Assembly (NCBI RefSeq): GCF_900094545.1
Contig: NZ_FMAH01000004.1
Span: 231,386 to 295,385, forward strand
Direction of reading: 5' to 3'
DNA length: 64,000 nucleotides
DNA from: Martinezella miluonensis
Lineage (GTDB): Bacteria > Pseudomonadota > Alphaproteobacteria > Rhizobiales > Rhizobiaceae
Positions 47,496 through 57,363 of this stretch are shown here, piece after piece. Both the position numbers and the translations under genes were made by a program. Within the stretch, counting starts at the first letter, position 1. Each line of letters opens with the position of its first letter. The notes beneath the pieces were generated by a model. That model saw only the letters and a program-made list of their open reading frames with translations, ran no database searches and was not told where the DNA came from.

Positions 47496-48943
47496 CAGCC
47501 ACGATCCTTGTCGCCGATGACGATGCGGCCATTCGTACCGTGCTCAATCAGGCTTTGAGCCGTGCAGGTTATGATGTGCGCATCACCTCCAACGCCGCCA
47601 CGCTCTGGCGTTGGGTTTCCGCCGGCGAAGGCGACCTTGTCGTAACCGACGTCGTCATGCCGGACGAAAATGCATTCGATCTGCTGCCCCGCATCAAGAA
47701 GGCGAGACCGGATCTGCCTGTCCTGGTCATGAGCGCGCAGAATACCTTCATGACGGCGATCAAGGCATCCGAGAAGGGCGCCTATGACTATTTGCCGAAA
47801 CCGTTCGACCTGACGGAACTGATCGCGATCGTCGGCCGGGCATTGTCCGAGCCGAAGCGCAAGCCGACGAAGATCGACGATGACATACAGGACGGCATGC
47901 CGCTTGTCGGTCGTTCCGCCGCAATGCAGGAAATCTACCGCGTGCTCGCGCGCCTGATGCAGACCGATCTCACGCTGATGATCACCGGTGAATCCGGTAC
48001 GGGCAAGGAACTTGTCGCACGCGCCCTGCATGACTACGGCAAGCGCCGCAATGGTCCTTTCGTGGCCATCAACATGGCTGCGATCCCGCGCGACCTGATC
48101 GAATCCGAGCTCTTCGGCCATGAAAAGGGGGCCTTCACCGGCGCACAGGCGCGCTCCACCGGTCGCTTCGAGCAGGCCGAAGGCGGCACTCTGTTTCTCG
48201 ATGAAATCGGCGATATGCCGATGGATGCGCAGACGCGCCTGCTGCGCGTGCTGCAGCAGGGCGAGTATACGACGGTCGGCGGTCGCACGCCGATCCGCAC
48301 CGACGTTCGTATCGTTGCGGCCACCAACAAGGATCTGAAACAGGCGATCAATCAGGGCCTGTTCCGCGAGGACTTGTACTACCGCCTCAACGTCGTGCCG
48401 TTGCGCCTGCCGCCGCTGCGCGATCGCGCCGAGGATATTCCCGATCTCGTGCGTCATTTCGTGCAGCAGGCGGAAAAGGAAGGCTTGGGTTCCAAGCGCT
48501 TCGACCAGGAAGCGCTCGAATTGATGAAAGCCTATCCCTGGCCCGGCAACGTCCGCGAGCTGGAAAACCTTATCCGCCGGCTGATGGCGCTCTATCCGCA
48601 GGATATCATCACCAAGGAGATCATCGATGCGGAACTGCGCGCTGACGTGCCCGACAGCCCGATCGAAAAGGGGCCGGTTCGCACCGGTACGATGACCATC
48701 GCCCAGGCGGTGGAAGAGAATATGCGGACCTATTTTGCCGGATTCGGCGAGAATCTCCCGCCGCCTGGTCTCTACGACCGCGTTCTGACGGAAATGGAAT
48801 ATCCGCTGATCCTTGCCGCATTGACCGCCACGCGCGGCAACCAGATCAAGGCTGCCGATCTTCTGGGTCTGAACCGCAATACGCTGCGCAAAAAGATAAG
48901 AGAACTGGGAGTTTCGGTTTACAGAAGCTCGCGCACGGCTTGA
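47492..48943 (+). CDS. ntrC: Nitrogen regulation response regulator NtrC
   Basis: NtrC activates sigma-54 promoters of nitrogen-assimilation genes. The 483-residue protein has a receiver domain ([14 protein letters not shown], phosphorylated Asp in [11 protein letters not shown] near residue 54), an AAA+ domain with Walker [14 protein letters not shown] and the sigma-54 contact motif GAFTGA inside [14 protein letters not shown], and a Fis-type DNA-binding domain ([20 protein letters not shown]). All key motifs are intact. The next genes are the related pair ntrYX. Confidence 0.97.
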   Translation: MTATILVADDDAAIRTVLNQALSRAGYDVRITSNAATLWRWVSAGEGDLVVTDVVMPDENAFDLLPRIKKARPDLPVLVMSAQNTFMTAIKASEKGAYDYLPKPFDLTELIAIVGRALSEPKRKPTKIDDDIQDGMPLVGRSAAMQEIYRVLARLMQTDLTLMITGESGTGKELVARALHDYGKRRNGPFVAINMAAIPRDLIESELFGHEKGAFTGAQARSTGRFEQAEGGTLFLDEIGDMPMDAQTRLLRVLQQGEYTTVGGRTPIRTDVRIVAATNKDLKQAINQGLFREDLYYRLNVVPLRLPPLRDRAEDIPDLVRHFVQQAEKEGLGSKRFDQEALELMKAYPWPGNVRELENLIRRLMALYPQDIITKEIIDAELRADVPDSPIEKGPVRTGTMTIAQAVEENMRTYFAGFGENLPPPGLYDRVLTEMEYPLILAALTATRGNQIKAADLLGLNRNTLRKKIRELGVSVYRSSRTA

Positions 48944-49227
48944 CAAGGCAATCCGAAGCGTTGCATTTTCGCCACAATGCGTTGCTTAAAGGTCACGCAG
49001 CAGATTCGTCGTTTTGCGATGGCGATTCGTCTGACGCTTTTCCATTTTAAATGGAATTCGTCTGATTTTTCAGCCTATTGCAATGATGATTTGAAGTAAT
49101 TGTTTCGCTTTCAAACGAGATCGAACGAGAGTTTCCGCCTCGCGTTGCCGCCCCAGCTGGCGTCAAAATCGCGGCTGCGCGGATTGAACGGGGCGCCGAT
49201 TGTCGTTCGAGCGTGGAGATGATTGGA
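48944..49227. other. Gap between ntrC and ntrY
   Basis: The 284 bases have no apparent gene. The stretch is AT-richer than its surroundings around 49010-49110 and likely holds the ntrY promoter. I found no strong hairpin or repeat. Confidence 0.4.
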
Positions 49228-51501
49228 ATGACCAAGGACGCGGTGTCGCCGGCGGCGAGCGACGAAGCGGCTGTCAAGGTGACTGACCGTCGTGCCTCCT
49301 TCGCCCTCCCTGGCCTCGTCTTGGCCGGCGGCGCGTTGCTGTGCGCGATTGCCACGCTGCTGATGCTTCTCGGGCTGACGCCTGTAGGTCCTACATCCTC
49401 GGTGGTCTTCACCTCGGTCGTCATCAACGGCTTGTTCGTATTCGGGCTGATCGCGCTGATCGTGCGCGAGGTCGCGCGGCTGATGAAGGCGCGCAGCCGA
49501 GGCCGCGCGGCAGCACGTCTGCATATCCGCATCGTCGCCCTCTTTTCGATTGTAGCGATCACGCCGGCAATTCTGGTCGCCATCGTCGCGAGCTTGACGC
49601 TGAATGTGGGCCTAGACCGCTGGTTCGGCGTGCGCACCCAGCAGATCATCAGCTCCTCGCAGAATGTCGCGCAAGCCTATCTGATGGAAAATGCGAGCTA
49701 TCTGCAGGGCCAGACAGTTTCGATGGCGAACGATCTGGAGCGCAATCGTTCGCTTTACAGTCTGGATCGCACAGGCTTTGCCGATTTGATGACCCGCCAG
49801 GCCCGGGGCCGCGGGTTGCTCGGTGCCTTCCTTGTCCGCCGCGACGGCAGCGCCATCGTCCAGGCCGAAATCAAGACCGAGCGGCCACTGCCGGCTATTC
49901 CGAAGGACGCGCTCGACTCGTCGGCCAATGGTCAGCCGACGCTCATCCCGCCCGGTGTGACCAACCTCGTCGGCGCGGTCATCAAGCTCGATGAAATCCC
50001 CGGCTCGTTTCTCTATACGGTGCGTGCCGTCGACCCGCGGGTCATGAACGCCATGCGGATGGTCGAGGACAACACCGTCGAATACAAGGCGATGGAAGAA
50101 GGGCGAATGTCGCTCCAGATCGCCTTCGCCGTTCTCTACATCGGCTTTGCACTCATCGTGCTGCTGGCTGCGATCTGGACCGCCATCGCTATTGCCGACC
50201 GTATCGTACGGCCGATCCGTCTCCTCATCAGCGCGGCCGACAACGTCGCCTCGGGCAATATGAATGTGCTTGTGCCGGTGCGCTCGGCTGACGGCGATGT
50301 CGGCAGCCTGTCGCGCACCTTCAACAAGATGATCTCGGAAATCCGTACCCAGCGGGATGAAATTCTGGAAGCGAAAGACGAGGTTGACGACCGCCGCCGC
50401 TTCATCGAGGCCGTGTTGTCGGGCGTGACGGCGGCCGTGATCGGCGTCGAACATGATCGGCGCATCACCATCGTCAACACTTCGGCCGAAGATCTGCTGT
50501 CGCTGAAAAGCGACGAGCTGATCGGCAAGAATCTGGTTGAGATCGCGCCCGAAGTCGAGCAAGTCGTGACGGAAGCCACGACGCGCCATCGCAACGATTT
50601 CCGCAAGCAGATCAGCCTCGTTCGCGGTGGAACCGTGCGCACGCTCAGCGTCCAGGTGACGCGGGAGGAAGCGCGCGATGCCAATGAATCCTACGTTATC
50701 ACCCTCGACGACATCACCGATCTGGTCATTGCGCAGCGCTCGACCGCCTGGGCCGACGTCGCGCGCCGCATCGCGCATGAAATCAAGAACCCGCTAACGC
50801 CGATCCAGCTGTCCGCCGAGCGTATCCGCCGCCGTTTCGGCAAGAACATTGCCGAGGCCGACCGTCCGGTCTTCGACCAGTGCACGGACACCATCATCCG
50901 GCAGGTGGGCGATATCGGCCGCATGGTCGACGAATTCTCCTCCTTTGCCCGCATGCCGAAGCCGACCATGGAGCCGAGCGACCTGCGGGATATTCTGCGC
51001 GACTCGGTGTTCCTGCGTGAAATGGGCAACAACCACGTCAAGTTTGAACGAGACCTGGGCGATGAGCGGCTGGAAGGCATGTTCGATGCGCGAATGCTGG
51101 GCCAGGCTTTCGGCAATCTCATCAAGAACGCCGTCGAAGCGATCGAAGGCGTGCCAAGCGATCAGGCGCGCGAGCAGCCGAAAATCCTCGTGCGAGCATC
51201 GCTGGATCCGGAACGCGATCGCTTCACCGTCGATGTCATCGACAACGGCCGCGGTCTGCCGGTGGAGAACCGGCACAGCATTCTCGAACCTTACACGACG
51301 ATGCGCGAGAAGGGCACCGGCCTTGGCCTCGCCATCGTCAAGAAGATCATTGAAGACCATGGCGGACAGCTCGAACTTCACGACGCTCCCGCAGAATTCG
51401 ACCAGGGCAGGGGGGCCATGATCCGCGTGCATTTGCCGCGCCGTGAGCAAGCCGCCGTCGCCCAGCCAGCAAGTGATAAGGAAAGCGTCTATGGCATCTG
51501 A
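49228..51501 (+). CDS. ntrY: Nitrogen-related sensor histidine kinase NtrY
   Basis: NtrY is a membrane-bound sensor kinase that pairs with NtrX and has been tied to nitrogen, redox and envelope control in alphaproteobacteria. The 757-residue protein has several N-terminal membrane segments, a periplasmic region (residues about 120-300), a HAMP domain (ADRIVRPIRLLISAADNVASG), a PAS domain (VLSGVTAAVIGVEHDRRITI), and H-box [21 protein letters not shown] with the ATPase motifs NLIKNAVEAI and GTGLGLAIVKK. I prefer the ATG at 49228 over upstream GTG 49213 and ATG 49219. It overlaps ntrX by 11 bases. Confidence 0.95.
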   Translation: MTKDAVSPAASDEAAVKVTDRRASFALPGLVLAGGALLCAIATLLMLLGLTPVGPTSSVVFTSVVINGLFVFGLIALIVREVARLMKARSRGRAAARLHIRIVALFSIVAITPAILVAIVASLTLNVGLDRWFGVRTQQIISSSQNVAQAYLMENASYLQGQTVSMANDLERNRSLYSLDRTGFADLMTRQARGRGLLGAFLVRRDGSAIVQAEIKTERPLPAIPKDALDSSANGQPTLIPPGVTNLVGAVIKLDEIPGSFLYTVRAVDPRVMNAMRMVEDNTVEYKAMEEGRMSLQIAFAVLYIGFALIVLLAAIWTAIAIADRIVRPIRLLISAADNVASGNMNVLVPVRSADGDVGSLSRTFNKMISEIRTQRDEILEAKDEVDDRRRFIEAVLSGVTAAVIGVEHDRRITIVNTSAEDLLSLKSDELIGKNLVEIAPEVEQVVTEATTRHRNDFRKQISLVRGGTVRTLSVQVTREEARDANESYVITLDDITDLVIAQRSTAWADVARRIAHEIKNPLTPIQLSAERIRRRFGKNIAEADRPVFDQCTDTIIRQVGDIGRMVDEFSSFARMPKPTMEPSDLRDILRDSVFLREMGNNHVKFERDLGDERLEGMFDARMLGQAFGNLIKNAVEAIEGVPSDQAREQPKILVRASLDPERDRFTVDVIDNGRGLPVENRHSILEPYTTMREKGTGLGLAIVKKIIEDHGGQLELHDAPAEFDQGRGAMIRVHLPRREQAAVAQPASDKESVYGI

Positions 51502-52855
51502 TATTCTCGTAGTCGACGACGAGGAAGACATTCGCGAAATCGTTTCGGGAATTCTCTCGGATGAGGGGCACGAAACCCGCACGGCGCATGATAGCGACAG
51601 TGCGCTTGCCGCAATTTCTGATCGAGCGCCGCGTCTGATCTTCCTCGATATCTGGATGCAGGGCAGCAAGCTCGACGGCCTCGCATTGCTCGACGAAATC
51701 AAGGCACGCCATCCGGAGCTGCCTGTAGTCATGATTTCCGGTCACGGCAATATCGAGACGGCCGTTTCCGCCATCAAGCGCGGCGCTTTCGACTTCATCG
51801 AGAAGCCGTTCAAGGCCGATCGTCTGATCCTGATTGCCGAGCGCGCGCTGGAGAATTCCAAGCTGAAGCGCGAGGTCTCCGAGCTGAAGCGCCGCACCGG
51901 CGATGCCGTGGAGCTGATCGGTACCTCGGTTGCCGTTTCGCAGATGCGCCAGACGATCGACAAGGTCTCGCCGACCAACAGCCGCGTCATGATCTTCGGC
52001 CCGTCCGGTTCCGGCAAGGAACTCGTGGCCCGGATGATGCACAAGAAGTCGACCCGAGCCAATGGTCCGTTCGTGGCGCTGAATGCGGCGACGATCACGC
52101 CCGAACGCATGGAAGTCGCGCTGTTCGGCACCGAGGGCTCGCCGGGACAGGCGCGCAAGATCGGCGCTCTGGAAGAGGCTCATCGCGGCATCCTCTATCT
52201 CGACGAGGTCGGCGAAATGCCGCGCGAGACGCAGAACAAGATCCTGCGCGTGCTGGTCGACCAGCAGTTCGAGCGCGTCGGCGGTTCGAAGCGGGTAAAG
52301 GTGGATGTGCGCATCATCTCGTCCACGGCCTATAATCTCGAAAGTCACATCGCCGAAGGCCTGTTCCGCGAAGATCTCTATCATCGCCTCGCCGTCGTTC
52401 CGGTTCGTGTTCCGGCGCTTGCCGAGCGGCGGGAGGACATTCCTTTCCTCGTTGATCAGCTCATGCGGCAGATTTCCGAACAGGCCGGAATCCGCCCACG
52501 CCGGATCGGCGATGACGCAATGGCGGTGCTGCAGGCGCATGACTGGCCGGGCAACATCCGCCAGCTGCGCAACAATATCGAGCGCCTGATGATCCTGGCG
52601 CGTTCGGACGGCGCGGATACTCCGATCACGGCTGAAATGCTGCCGACCGATCTCGGCGACATGCTGCCGAAGGTATCCGCCAAGAATGACTATCACATCA
52701 TGACCTTGCCGCTACGCGAAGCACGCGAAATGTTCGAGCGCGATTATCTCATCGCCCAGATCAATCGCTTCGGCGGCAATATCTCGCGCACGGCGGAATT
52801 TGTCGGCATGGAGCGTTCGGCGCTGCATCGCAAGCTGAAGTCACTGGGCGTCTGA
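51491..52855 (+). CDS. ntrX: Response regulator NtrX
   Basis: The 454-residue protein has the NtrC-family layout: receiver (ILVVDDEEDIREIV; phosphorylated Asp in LIFLDIWMQ near residue 54), AAA+ domain (Walker A GPSGSGKELVARM) and a Fis-type helix-turn-helix (NISRTAEFVGMERSALHRKL). Where NtrC has GAFTGA, this protein reads LFGTEGSPGQARKIGALEEA, so the sigma-54 contact loop is missing. It therefore probably acts as a conventional DNA-binding regulator rather than a sigma-54 activator. AAGGAAAGCGTCT precedes the ATG at 51491. Confidence 0.95.
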   Translation: MASDILVVDDEEDIREIVSGILSDEGHETRTAHDSDSALAAISDRAPRLIFLDIWMQGSKLDGLALLDEIKARHPELPVVMISGHGNIETAVSAIKRGAFDFIEKPFKADRLILIAERALENSKLKREVSELKRRTGDAVELIGTSVAVSQMRQTIDKVSPTNSRVMIFGPSGSGKELVARMMHKKSTRANGPFVALNAATITPERMEVALFGTEGSPGQARKIGALEEAHRGILYLDEVGEMPRETQNKILRVLVDQQFERVGGSKRVKVDVRIISSTAYNLESHIAEGLFREDLYHRLAVVPVRVPALAERREDIPFLVDQLMRQISEQAGIRPRRIGDDAMAVLQAHDWPGNIRQLRNNIERLMILARSDGADTPITAEMLPTDLGDMLPKVSAKNDYHIMTLPLREAREMFERDYLIAQINRFGGNISRTAEFVGMERSALHRKLKSLGV

Positions 52856-52902
52856 GCGGCAATCCGGCACTTCAAATTATAGAATTCTGATCAGGGGCTT
52901 CC

Positions 52903-53766
52903 ATGCCGAGAATAGCTTATGTGAATGGTCGCTACGTGAACCACAGCGATGCCGCGGTGCATATCGAGGATCGCGGCTATCAGTTCGCCGATGGCGTCTA
53001 TGAGGTTTGCGAGGTTCGTCATGGCGTGATCGTCGACCTGACGCGCCATCTCGATCGCCTCAACCGCTCGCTGAGCGAACTGCGTATCGCCTGGCCGATG
53101 ACGCGCTCGGCGCTGATCCTTGTGATTCGCGAGACGCTACGACGCAATCATGTCCGCAACGGCCTGTTCTACCTGCAGGTGACGCGCGGCGTTGCCCGGC
53201 GCGATCATGTCTTCCCGCCGGCGGGTACGCCATCGTCGATCGTCGTCACCGCCAAGAGCACCGATCAGTCTGTCATCGCCAAGAAGAACGCCAGTGGCAT
53301 CAAGGCGATCACCGTCCGCGACAATCGCTGGGACCGGGTGGATATCAAGTCCGTCGGTCTGCTTCCGAATGCCATGGCTCGCCAGCAGGCAAAGGAAGCC
53401 GGTGCGCAGGAAGCGATCTATATCGACCACCACGGCATGGTGAAGGAAGGCGCAGCCACCAATGTCTGGATCGTCGATCATGACGGAAATCTCGTCACCC
53501 GTCCGGCCGAACATGGCATCCTGCGCGGCATCACCCGAACGACCCTGATGGATGTGGCAGCCAAGCTCGGAGTGACGATTGTCGAGCGATTCTTCTCGGT
53601 CGAGGAGATGATGGAAGCGCGCGAAGTGTTCATCACGGCCGCGACAAGCATATGTTTCCCGGTCGTTTCCATCGACGGCGAAACCATTGCCAACGGTCAT
53701 CCGGGCAGCATGTCACAGAAAATTCGCGAAGCCTTTTTCGACGTTGCGGAAAAGACTGCGATTTGA
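52903..53766 (+). CDS. dat: D-amino-acid aminotransferase (class IV PLP enzyme)
   Basis: The 287-residue protein is a fold-type IV aminotransferase: AAVHIEDRGYQFADGVYEV, the PLP lysine in DIKSVGLLPNAMAR near residue 150, and EGAATNVWIVD. The short loop and RGYQFADGVYE pattern resemble D-alanine aminotransferase more than branched-chain enzymes, which would produce D-glutamate for peptidoglycan. The assignment among class IV relatives is less certain than the family. It sits between ntrX and hfq, a slot occupied by trkA in some other alphaproteobacteria. Confidence 0.9.
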   Translation: MPRIAYVNGRYVNHSDAAVHIEDRGYQFADGVYEVCEVRHGVIVDLTRHLDRLNRSLSELRIAWPMTRSALILVIRETLRRNHVRNGLFYLQVTRGVARRDHVFPPAGTPSSIVVTAKSTDQSVIAKKNASGIKAITVRDNRWDRVDIKSVGLLPNAMARQQAKEAGAQEAIYIDHHGMVKEGAATNVWIVDHDGNLVTRPAEHGILRGITRTTLMDVAAKLGVTIVERFFSVEEMMEAREVFITAATSICFPVVSIDGETIANGHPGSMSQKIREAFFDVAEKTAI

Positions 53767-53874
53767 TACCAACATGCGCTGGGTGGGAGAGAATGAGGGC
53801 ATCTCCTATTCGGGACCTCTGTATATTATGATATTTCACCGGCTTAGGTCGGCAAAAAAGAAAGAAGCGGCGCG

Positions 53875-54117
53875 ATGGCGGAACGTTCTCAGAACTTGCA
53901 GGACTTGTTTCTCAATACTGTTCGCAAGCAAAAGATTTCACTGACAATTTTCTTGATTAACGGCGTGAAGCTCACAGGTGTCGTAACCTCGTTCGACAAT
54001 TTCTGCGTTCTGCTCCGCCGCGACGGCCATTCGCAGCTCGTTTACAAGCACGCGATCTCGACGATCATGCCGGGTCAGCCGATGCAGATGTTCGAGAGCG
54101 AAGAAGCCGCATCCTAA
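53875..54117 (+). CDS. hfq: RNA chaperone Hfq
   Basis: Hfq is the hexameric Sm-like chaperone that matches small RNAs with mRNAs; in rhizobia it affects nitrogen fixation. The 80-residue protein has [19 protein letters not shown], Sm1 with [18 protein letters not shown] and Sm2 with [10 protein letters not shown]. The C-terminal tail is short, as usual in alphaproteobacteria. GGCGCG separates a modest ribosome site AAAGAAGC from the ATG. The gap to hflX is in the same frame and without stop codons. Confidence 0.98.
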
Positions 54118-54195
54118 CTGGGACTTGCTACTATCACGACACGCGATACCAAAAATGATTCCCTCATCCCGGAGTCCGTAAAACACCGGGATGAC

Positions 54196-55530
54196 ATGCG
54201 CGCTGTCGTGGTCGTGCCTGTGCTGAAGCAGGCGCGATCTGCGCGCGCCGCTCAGGCCGATAGCGCCATTTCCGTCTCGCGCCCGCCCGAAAGCCGGCTG
54301 GAAGAGGCCAAGGGCCTTGCGCTCGCCATCGACCTCGATGTCGTCAATGGCTCCATCGTCCCGATCAACGATCCGCGGCCGGCGACTCTGCTCGGAACCG
54401 GCAAGATCGAGGAAATCCTCGCACTGCTCGATGAATTCAATGCCGGGCTCGTCATCGTCGATCATCCGTTGACGCCCGTGCAGCAGCGCAATCTCGAAAA
54501 GGCATGGAACGCCAAGGTCATCGACAGAACCGGCCTCATTCTCGAAATTTTCGGCCGCCGCGCCTCCACCAAGGAAGGCACGCTGCAGGTCGAGCTTGCC
54601 CATCTGAACTATCAGAAGGGTCGGCTGGTTCGAAGCTGGACCCACCTTGAACGCCAGCGCGGCGGTGCCGGCTTCATGGGTGGCCCGGGTGAAACGCAGA
54701 TCGAAGCCGACCGGCGCATGCTGCAGGAGCGGATCATCCGGCTGGAGCGCGAGCTGGAGCAGGTGGTTCGGACTCGCCAGCTCCATCGCGCCAAGCGCCG
54801 GAAGGTGCCGCACCCGATTGTCGCGCTTGTAGGTTATACCAATGCCGGCAAATCGACGCTGTTCAACCGCATCACCGGCGCCGGCGTTCTGGCCGAGGAC
54901 ATGCTGTTTGCGACGCTCGACCCGACGCTGCGCCGCATGAAGCTGCCGCACGGCCGCACCGTCATCCTCTCCGATACGGTCGGCTTCATCTCGGATCTGC
55001 CGACTCACCTGGTGGCAGCGTTCCGCGCGACGCTCGAAGAGGTTTTGGAAGCCGATTTGATCCTGCATGTGCGCGATCTTTCGGATGACGACAATCAGGT
55101 CCAGAGCGCCGATGTGATGCGTATTCTCGGCGATCTCGGCATCGGCGAAGCCGAAGGCGCCGAGCGCATCCTTGAGGTCTGGAATAAGATCGACCGCCTG
55201 GAGCCGGACGCGCATGATGCCATCGTGCAGAAGGCATCGACGTCAGAAAACGTCATTGCCGTTTCGGCGAAAAGCGGCGAGGGCGTTGATCGTCTGATGG
55301 ACGAAATCAGCCTGCGCCTTTCCGGCGTGCTGACGGAAACGACGATCACGCTACCGGTGGAAAAGCTGGCGCTGCTGCCATGGCTCTACAATCACGCCAT
55401 CGTCGATAACCGCGAGGACAATGAGGACGGCACCGTGACGCTCGATGTTCGTCTGACGGAGACCGAGGCGGAGGAACTGGAACGGCGCGTGGGCAACGGC
55501 CCTAAGCCGCAGCGCGAAGACTGGGAATAG
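54196..55530 (+). CDS. hflX: GTPase HflX
   Basis: HflX is a ribosome-associated GTPase that rescues or splits stalled 70S ribosomes. The 444-residue protein has the HflX N-domain (TLLGTGKIEEI, VDHPLTPVQQRNLEKAW, TKEGTLQVELAHLNYQKGRL, GGPGETQIEADRR) and the G domain with G1 GYTNAGKSTLFN, G3 DTVGFISDLP and G4 NKID. I used the ATG at 54196, but it has a weak ribosome site, and upstream sense codons in frame reach back to the hfq stop. The hfq-hflX pairing is widely conserved. Confidence 0.95.
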   Translation: MRAVVVVPVLKQARSARAAQADSAISVSRPPESRLEEAKGLALAIDLDVVNGSIVPINDPRPATLLGTGKIEEILALLDEFNAGLVIVDHPLTPVQQRNLEKAWNAKVIDRTGLILEIFGRRASTKEGTLQVELAHLNYQKGRLVRSWTHLERQRGGAGFMGGPGETQIEADRRMLQERIIRLERELEQVVRTRQLHRAKRRKVPHPIVALVGYTNAGKSTLFNRITGAGVLAEDMLFATLDPTLRRMKLPHGRTVILSDTVGFISDLPTHLVAAFRATLEEVLEADLILHVRDLSDDDNQVQSADVMRILGDLGIGEAEGAERILEVWNKIDRLEPDAHDAIVQKASTSENVIAVSAKSGEGVDRLMDEISLRLSGVLTETTITLPVEKLALLPWLYNHAIVDNREDNEDGTVTLDVRLTETEAEELERRVGNGPKPQREDWE

Positions 55531-55586
55531 GTGGTTTCGAGGCATGTCGCGCTAAAGTGCGCAGCCGTTTTGCGGCAATGACATGC

Positions 55587-55694
55587 TAGAGCGGCTCAGT
55601 TCTTCACGGAATCTGAGAGCTGCTCTAACTTATTGTTTTTACGCAATTCCGGACGGAAAACTGCTGCGCACTTTTCCTGAAATTGCTCTAGAGA
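55587..55694 (-). repeat. Dispersed palindromic intergenic repeat, copy 2
   Basis: This is the reverse-oriented second copy of the element at 3253-3354. Read on the minus strand it shows TTTCAGGAAAAGTGCGCAGC, GTTTTCC, GGAATTGCGTAAAAACAA and TAGAGC in the same order. An additional stem TAGAGC...GCTCTA with CTCAG/CTGAG arms lies at 55587-55626. It fills most of the 203-base gap between the convergent hflX and mazG, and may also help end both transcripts. Confidence 0.8.
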
Positions 55695-55733
55695 CCAAAG
55701 AGCTGAAGCGCGAGGAACGGGACACGCCGCGCT

Positions 55734-56582
55734 TTAGGCCGTTTTCACGCCTGCAAGCTGCCGCTCGATGGCTTTTGCCGCCTGCCAGATCTCTTCCATC
55801 TGCTCCAGCGAGGCGCCCTCCAGCGTCTCGCCTTCAGCTTCAAGCGTCGTTTCGATGTGATGGAAGCGGCGGCGGAACTTCGTGTTCGTGCCGCGCAGGG
55901 CCTGTTCCGGGTCGCTGTTCACATGCCGGCCGATATTGACGACGGCGAAGATCAGGTCGCCGAGTTCGTCGCTGACTTTCGCTTTATCACTGCTCGCCAG
56001 CGCTGCCCGCAATTCGCCGATCTCTTCTTCGATCTTGTCGAGAATAGGCTCCGGCGCAGACCAATCGAAGCCGACTTTGGCGGCACGCTCCTGAAGTTTC
56101 AAAGCTTCCGTCAGGGCAGGGAAGGTCCGCTGCACCGAACCCAGGAAGCCAACCTTGAAATCTTCAGTGACGCCGCTCCTGGCACGGCGCTCGGCCCGCT
56201 CGCGCTTCTCCTCAGCCTTGATCCGATCCCATTGCAGCGTCACAGCATCCTCGGTCTTCGCATCGGAGACGGCAAAGACATGCGGATGGCGGCGGATCAT
56301 CTTGCGGGTGATGGCATGTACGACGTCGCCGAAGGAAAAGGCGCCGGCCTCCTCGGCGATCCGCGCATGGAAGACGACCTGCAGCAGGAGATCACCAAGC
56401 TCGTCGCAAAGATCGTCGTTATCCTTGCGTTCGATCGCATCCGCGACCTCATAGGCCTCTTCAATCGTGTAGGGCTTGATGGTCTCGAAGGTCTGGACGA
56501 TGTCCCAAGGGCAGCCGCTCTCGGGATCTCGCAGCGCCGCCATGATTTCGATCAGGCCGTTTATGTCTCGCGATGCTTCCAT
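55734..56582 (-). CDS. mazG: Nucleoside triphosphate pyrophosphohydrolase MazG
   Basis: MazG hydrolyses nucleoside triphosphates to monophosphates and helps clear damaged nucleotides. The 282-residue protein has two tandem MazG domains. The first has MAALRDPESGCPWDIVQTFETI, EEAYEVADAIE and DELGDLLLQVVFHARIAEE; the second has EIGELRAAL and DELGDLIFAVVNIGRH. The ATG at 56582 has GAGG five bases upstream; a TTG at 56609 is less likely. It follows the deaminase gene by 23 bases on the same strand. Confidence 0.95.
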   Translation of the reverse strand: MEASRDINGLIEIMAALRDPESGCPWDIVQTFETIKPYTIEEAYEVADAIERKDNDDLCDELGDLLLQVVFHARIAEEAGAFSFGDVVHAITRKMIRRHPHVFAVSDAKTEDAVTLQWDRIKAEEKRERAERRARSGVTEDFKVGFLGSVQRTFPALTEALKLQERAAKVGFDWSAPEPILDKIEEEIGELRAALASSDKAKVSDELGDLIFAVVNIGRHVNSDPEQALRGTNTKFRRRFHHIETTLEAEGETLEGASLEQMEEIWQAAKAIERQLAGVKTA

Positions 56583-56605
56583 CGTCGCCTCGGGTCTTGC
56601 TGAAC

Positions 56606-57193
56606 TCAATTCAGGGGGATGTCGTTGTCGCTCTTCGACGCCTGGTAGCTGTCGGACAATCCGGCATAGGCTGCCTTGATGCGTGCGGTCTGTTCTTTCA
56701 ACGCGCCTTTGCGCGCATCGGCTTCCGTCTCCACAAGATCGGAGATGGCAAAGCTGTTCCAGAATGCATTCTGCCTGTTATAGCCGCCCGGCTCCAGGCC
56801 GAAGACTTCCTTCAGGATTTTGAGATCGTGGGGAATTGCGAAGGCATCCCGGGAATCTTCGTGGCTGAAGAAATAGTAGAAATTGTCAAAACCAGCCCAG
56901 GTGATGGCCGACATGCACATGGTGCAGGGTTCGTGGGTCGACAGGAAGATCAGGTCTTTGCTCGCCGGCTTCTCGCCCAGTTCGTAGAAGCGCTTTAGCG
57001 CATGCACTTCGCCATGCCAGAGCGGGTTCTCCAGCTCGTTGTTCGTTTCGGCGATCACAAGCGAGAGGTCGGATTTGCGCAGGATGGCAGCTCCGAAAAC
57101 CTTATTGCCTGCCGCCACGCCCTTGCGCGTCAGCGGCAGGATGTCGTGTTCCACGACGTCGAGAAGGCGGGCTGCGATGGTAGTGTCCGACAA
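56606..57193 (-). CDS. Cytidine/deoxycytidylate deaminase-family protein (nucleoside deaminase)
   Basis: The 195-residue protein has the zinc deaminase motifs HGEVHALKRF with catalytic Glu and EPCTMCMSAI with two Cys ligands. The long C-terminal part with FFSHEDSRDAFAIPHDLKILKEVF is unlike tRNA adenosine deaminase or ordinary cytidine deaminase, so the substrate (guanine, cytosine or a modified nucleoside) is open. I use the TTG at 57193, because GGAG lies seven bases before it and sequence similarity begins there. It may form an operon with mazG, consistent with nucleotide clean-up. Confidence 0.83.
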   Translation of the reverse strand: MSDTTIAARLLDVVEHDILPLTRKGVAAGNKVFGAAILRKSDLSLVIAETNNELENPLWHGEVHALKRFYELGEKPASKDLIFLSTHEPCTMCMSAITWAGFDNFYYFFSHEDSRDAFAIPHDLKILKEVFGLEPGGYNRQNAFWNSFAISDLVETEADARKGALKEQTARIKAAYAGLSDSYQASKSDNDIPLN

Positions 57194-57363
57194 GGAAATG
57201 CTCCAAAAATTTTCGTCCAATCTAGCGGGATTACCGGTCCGGCGGAATGCGCAAATGGTGGGCGGGCGGTGTTTGTCACAGGCAATAAAACCGATATGAG
57301 CATCGGTCAATGATAAAAGTCTATAGATTTCCTGTATTTATCGCAATTTGCTCGTCTGGTGAG

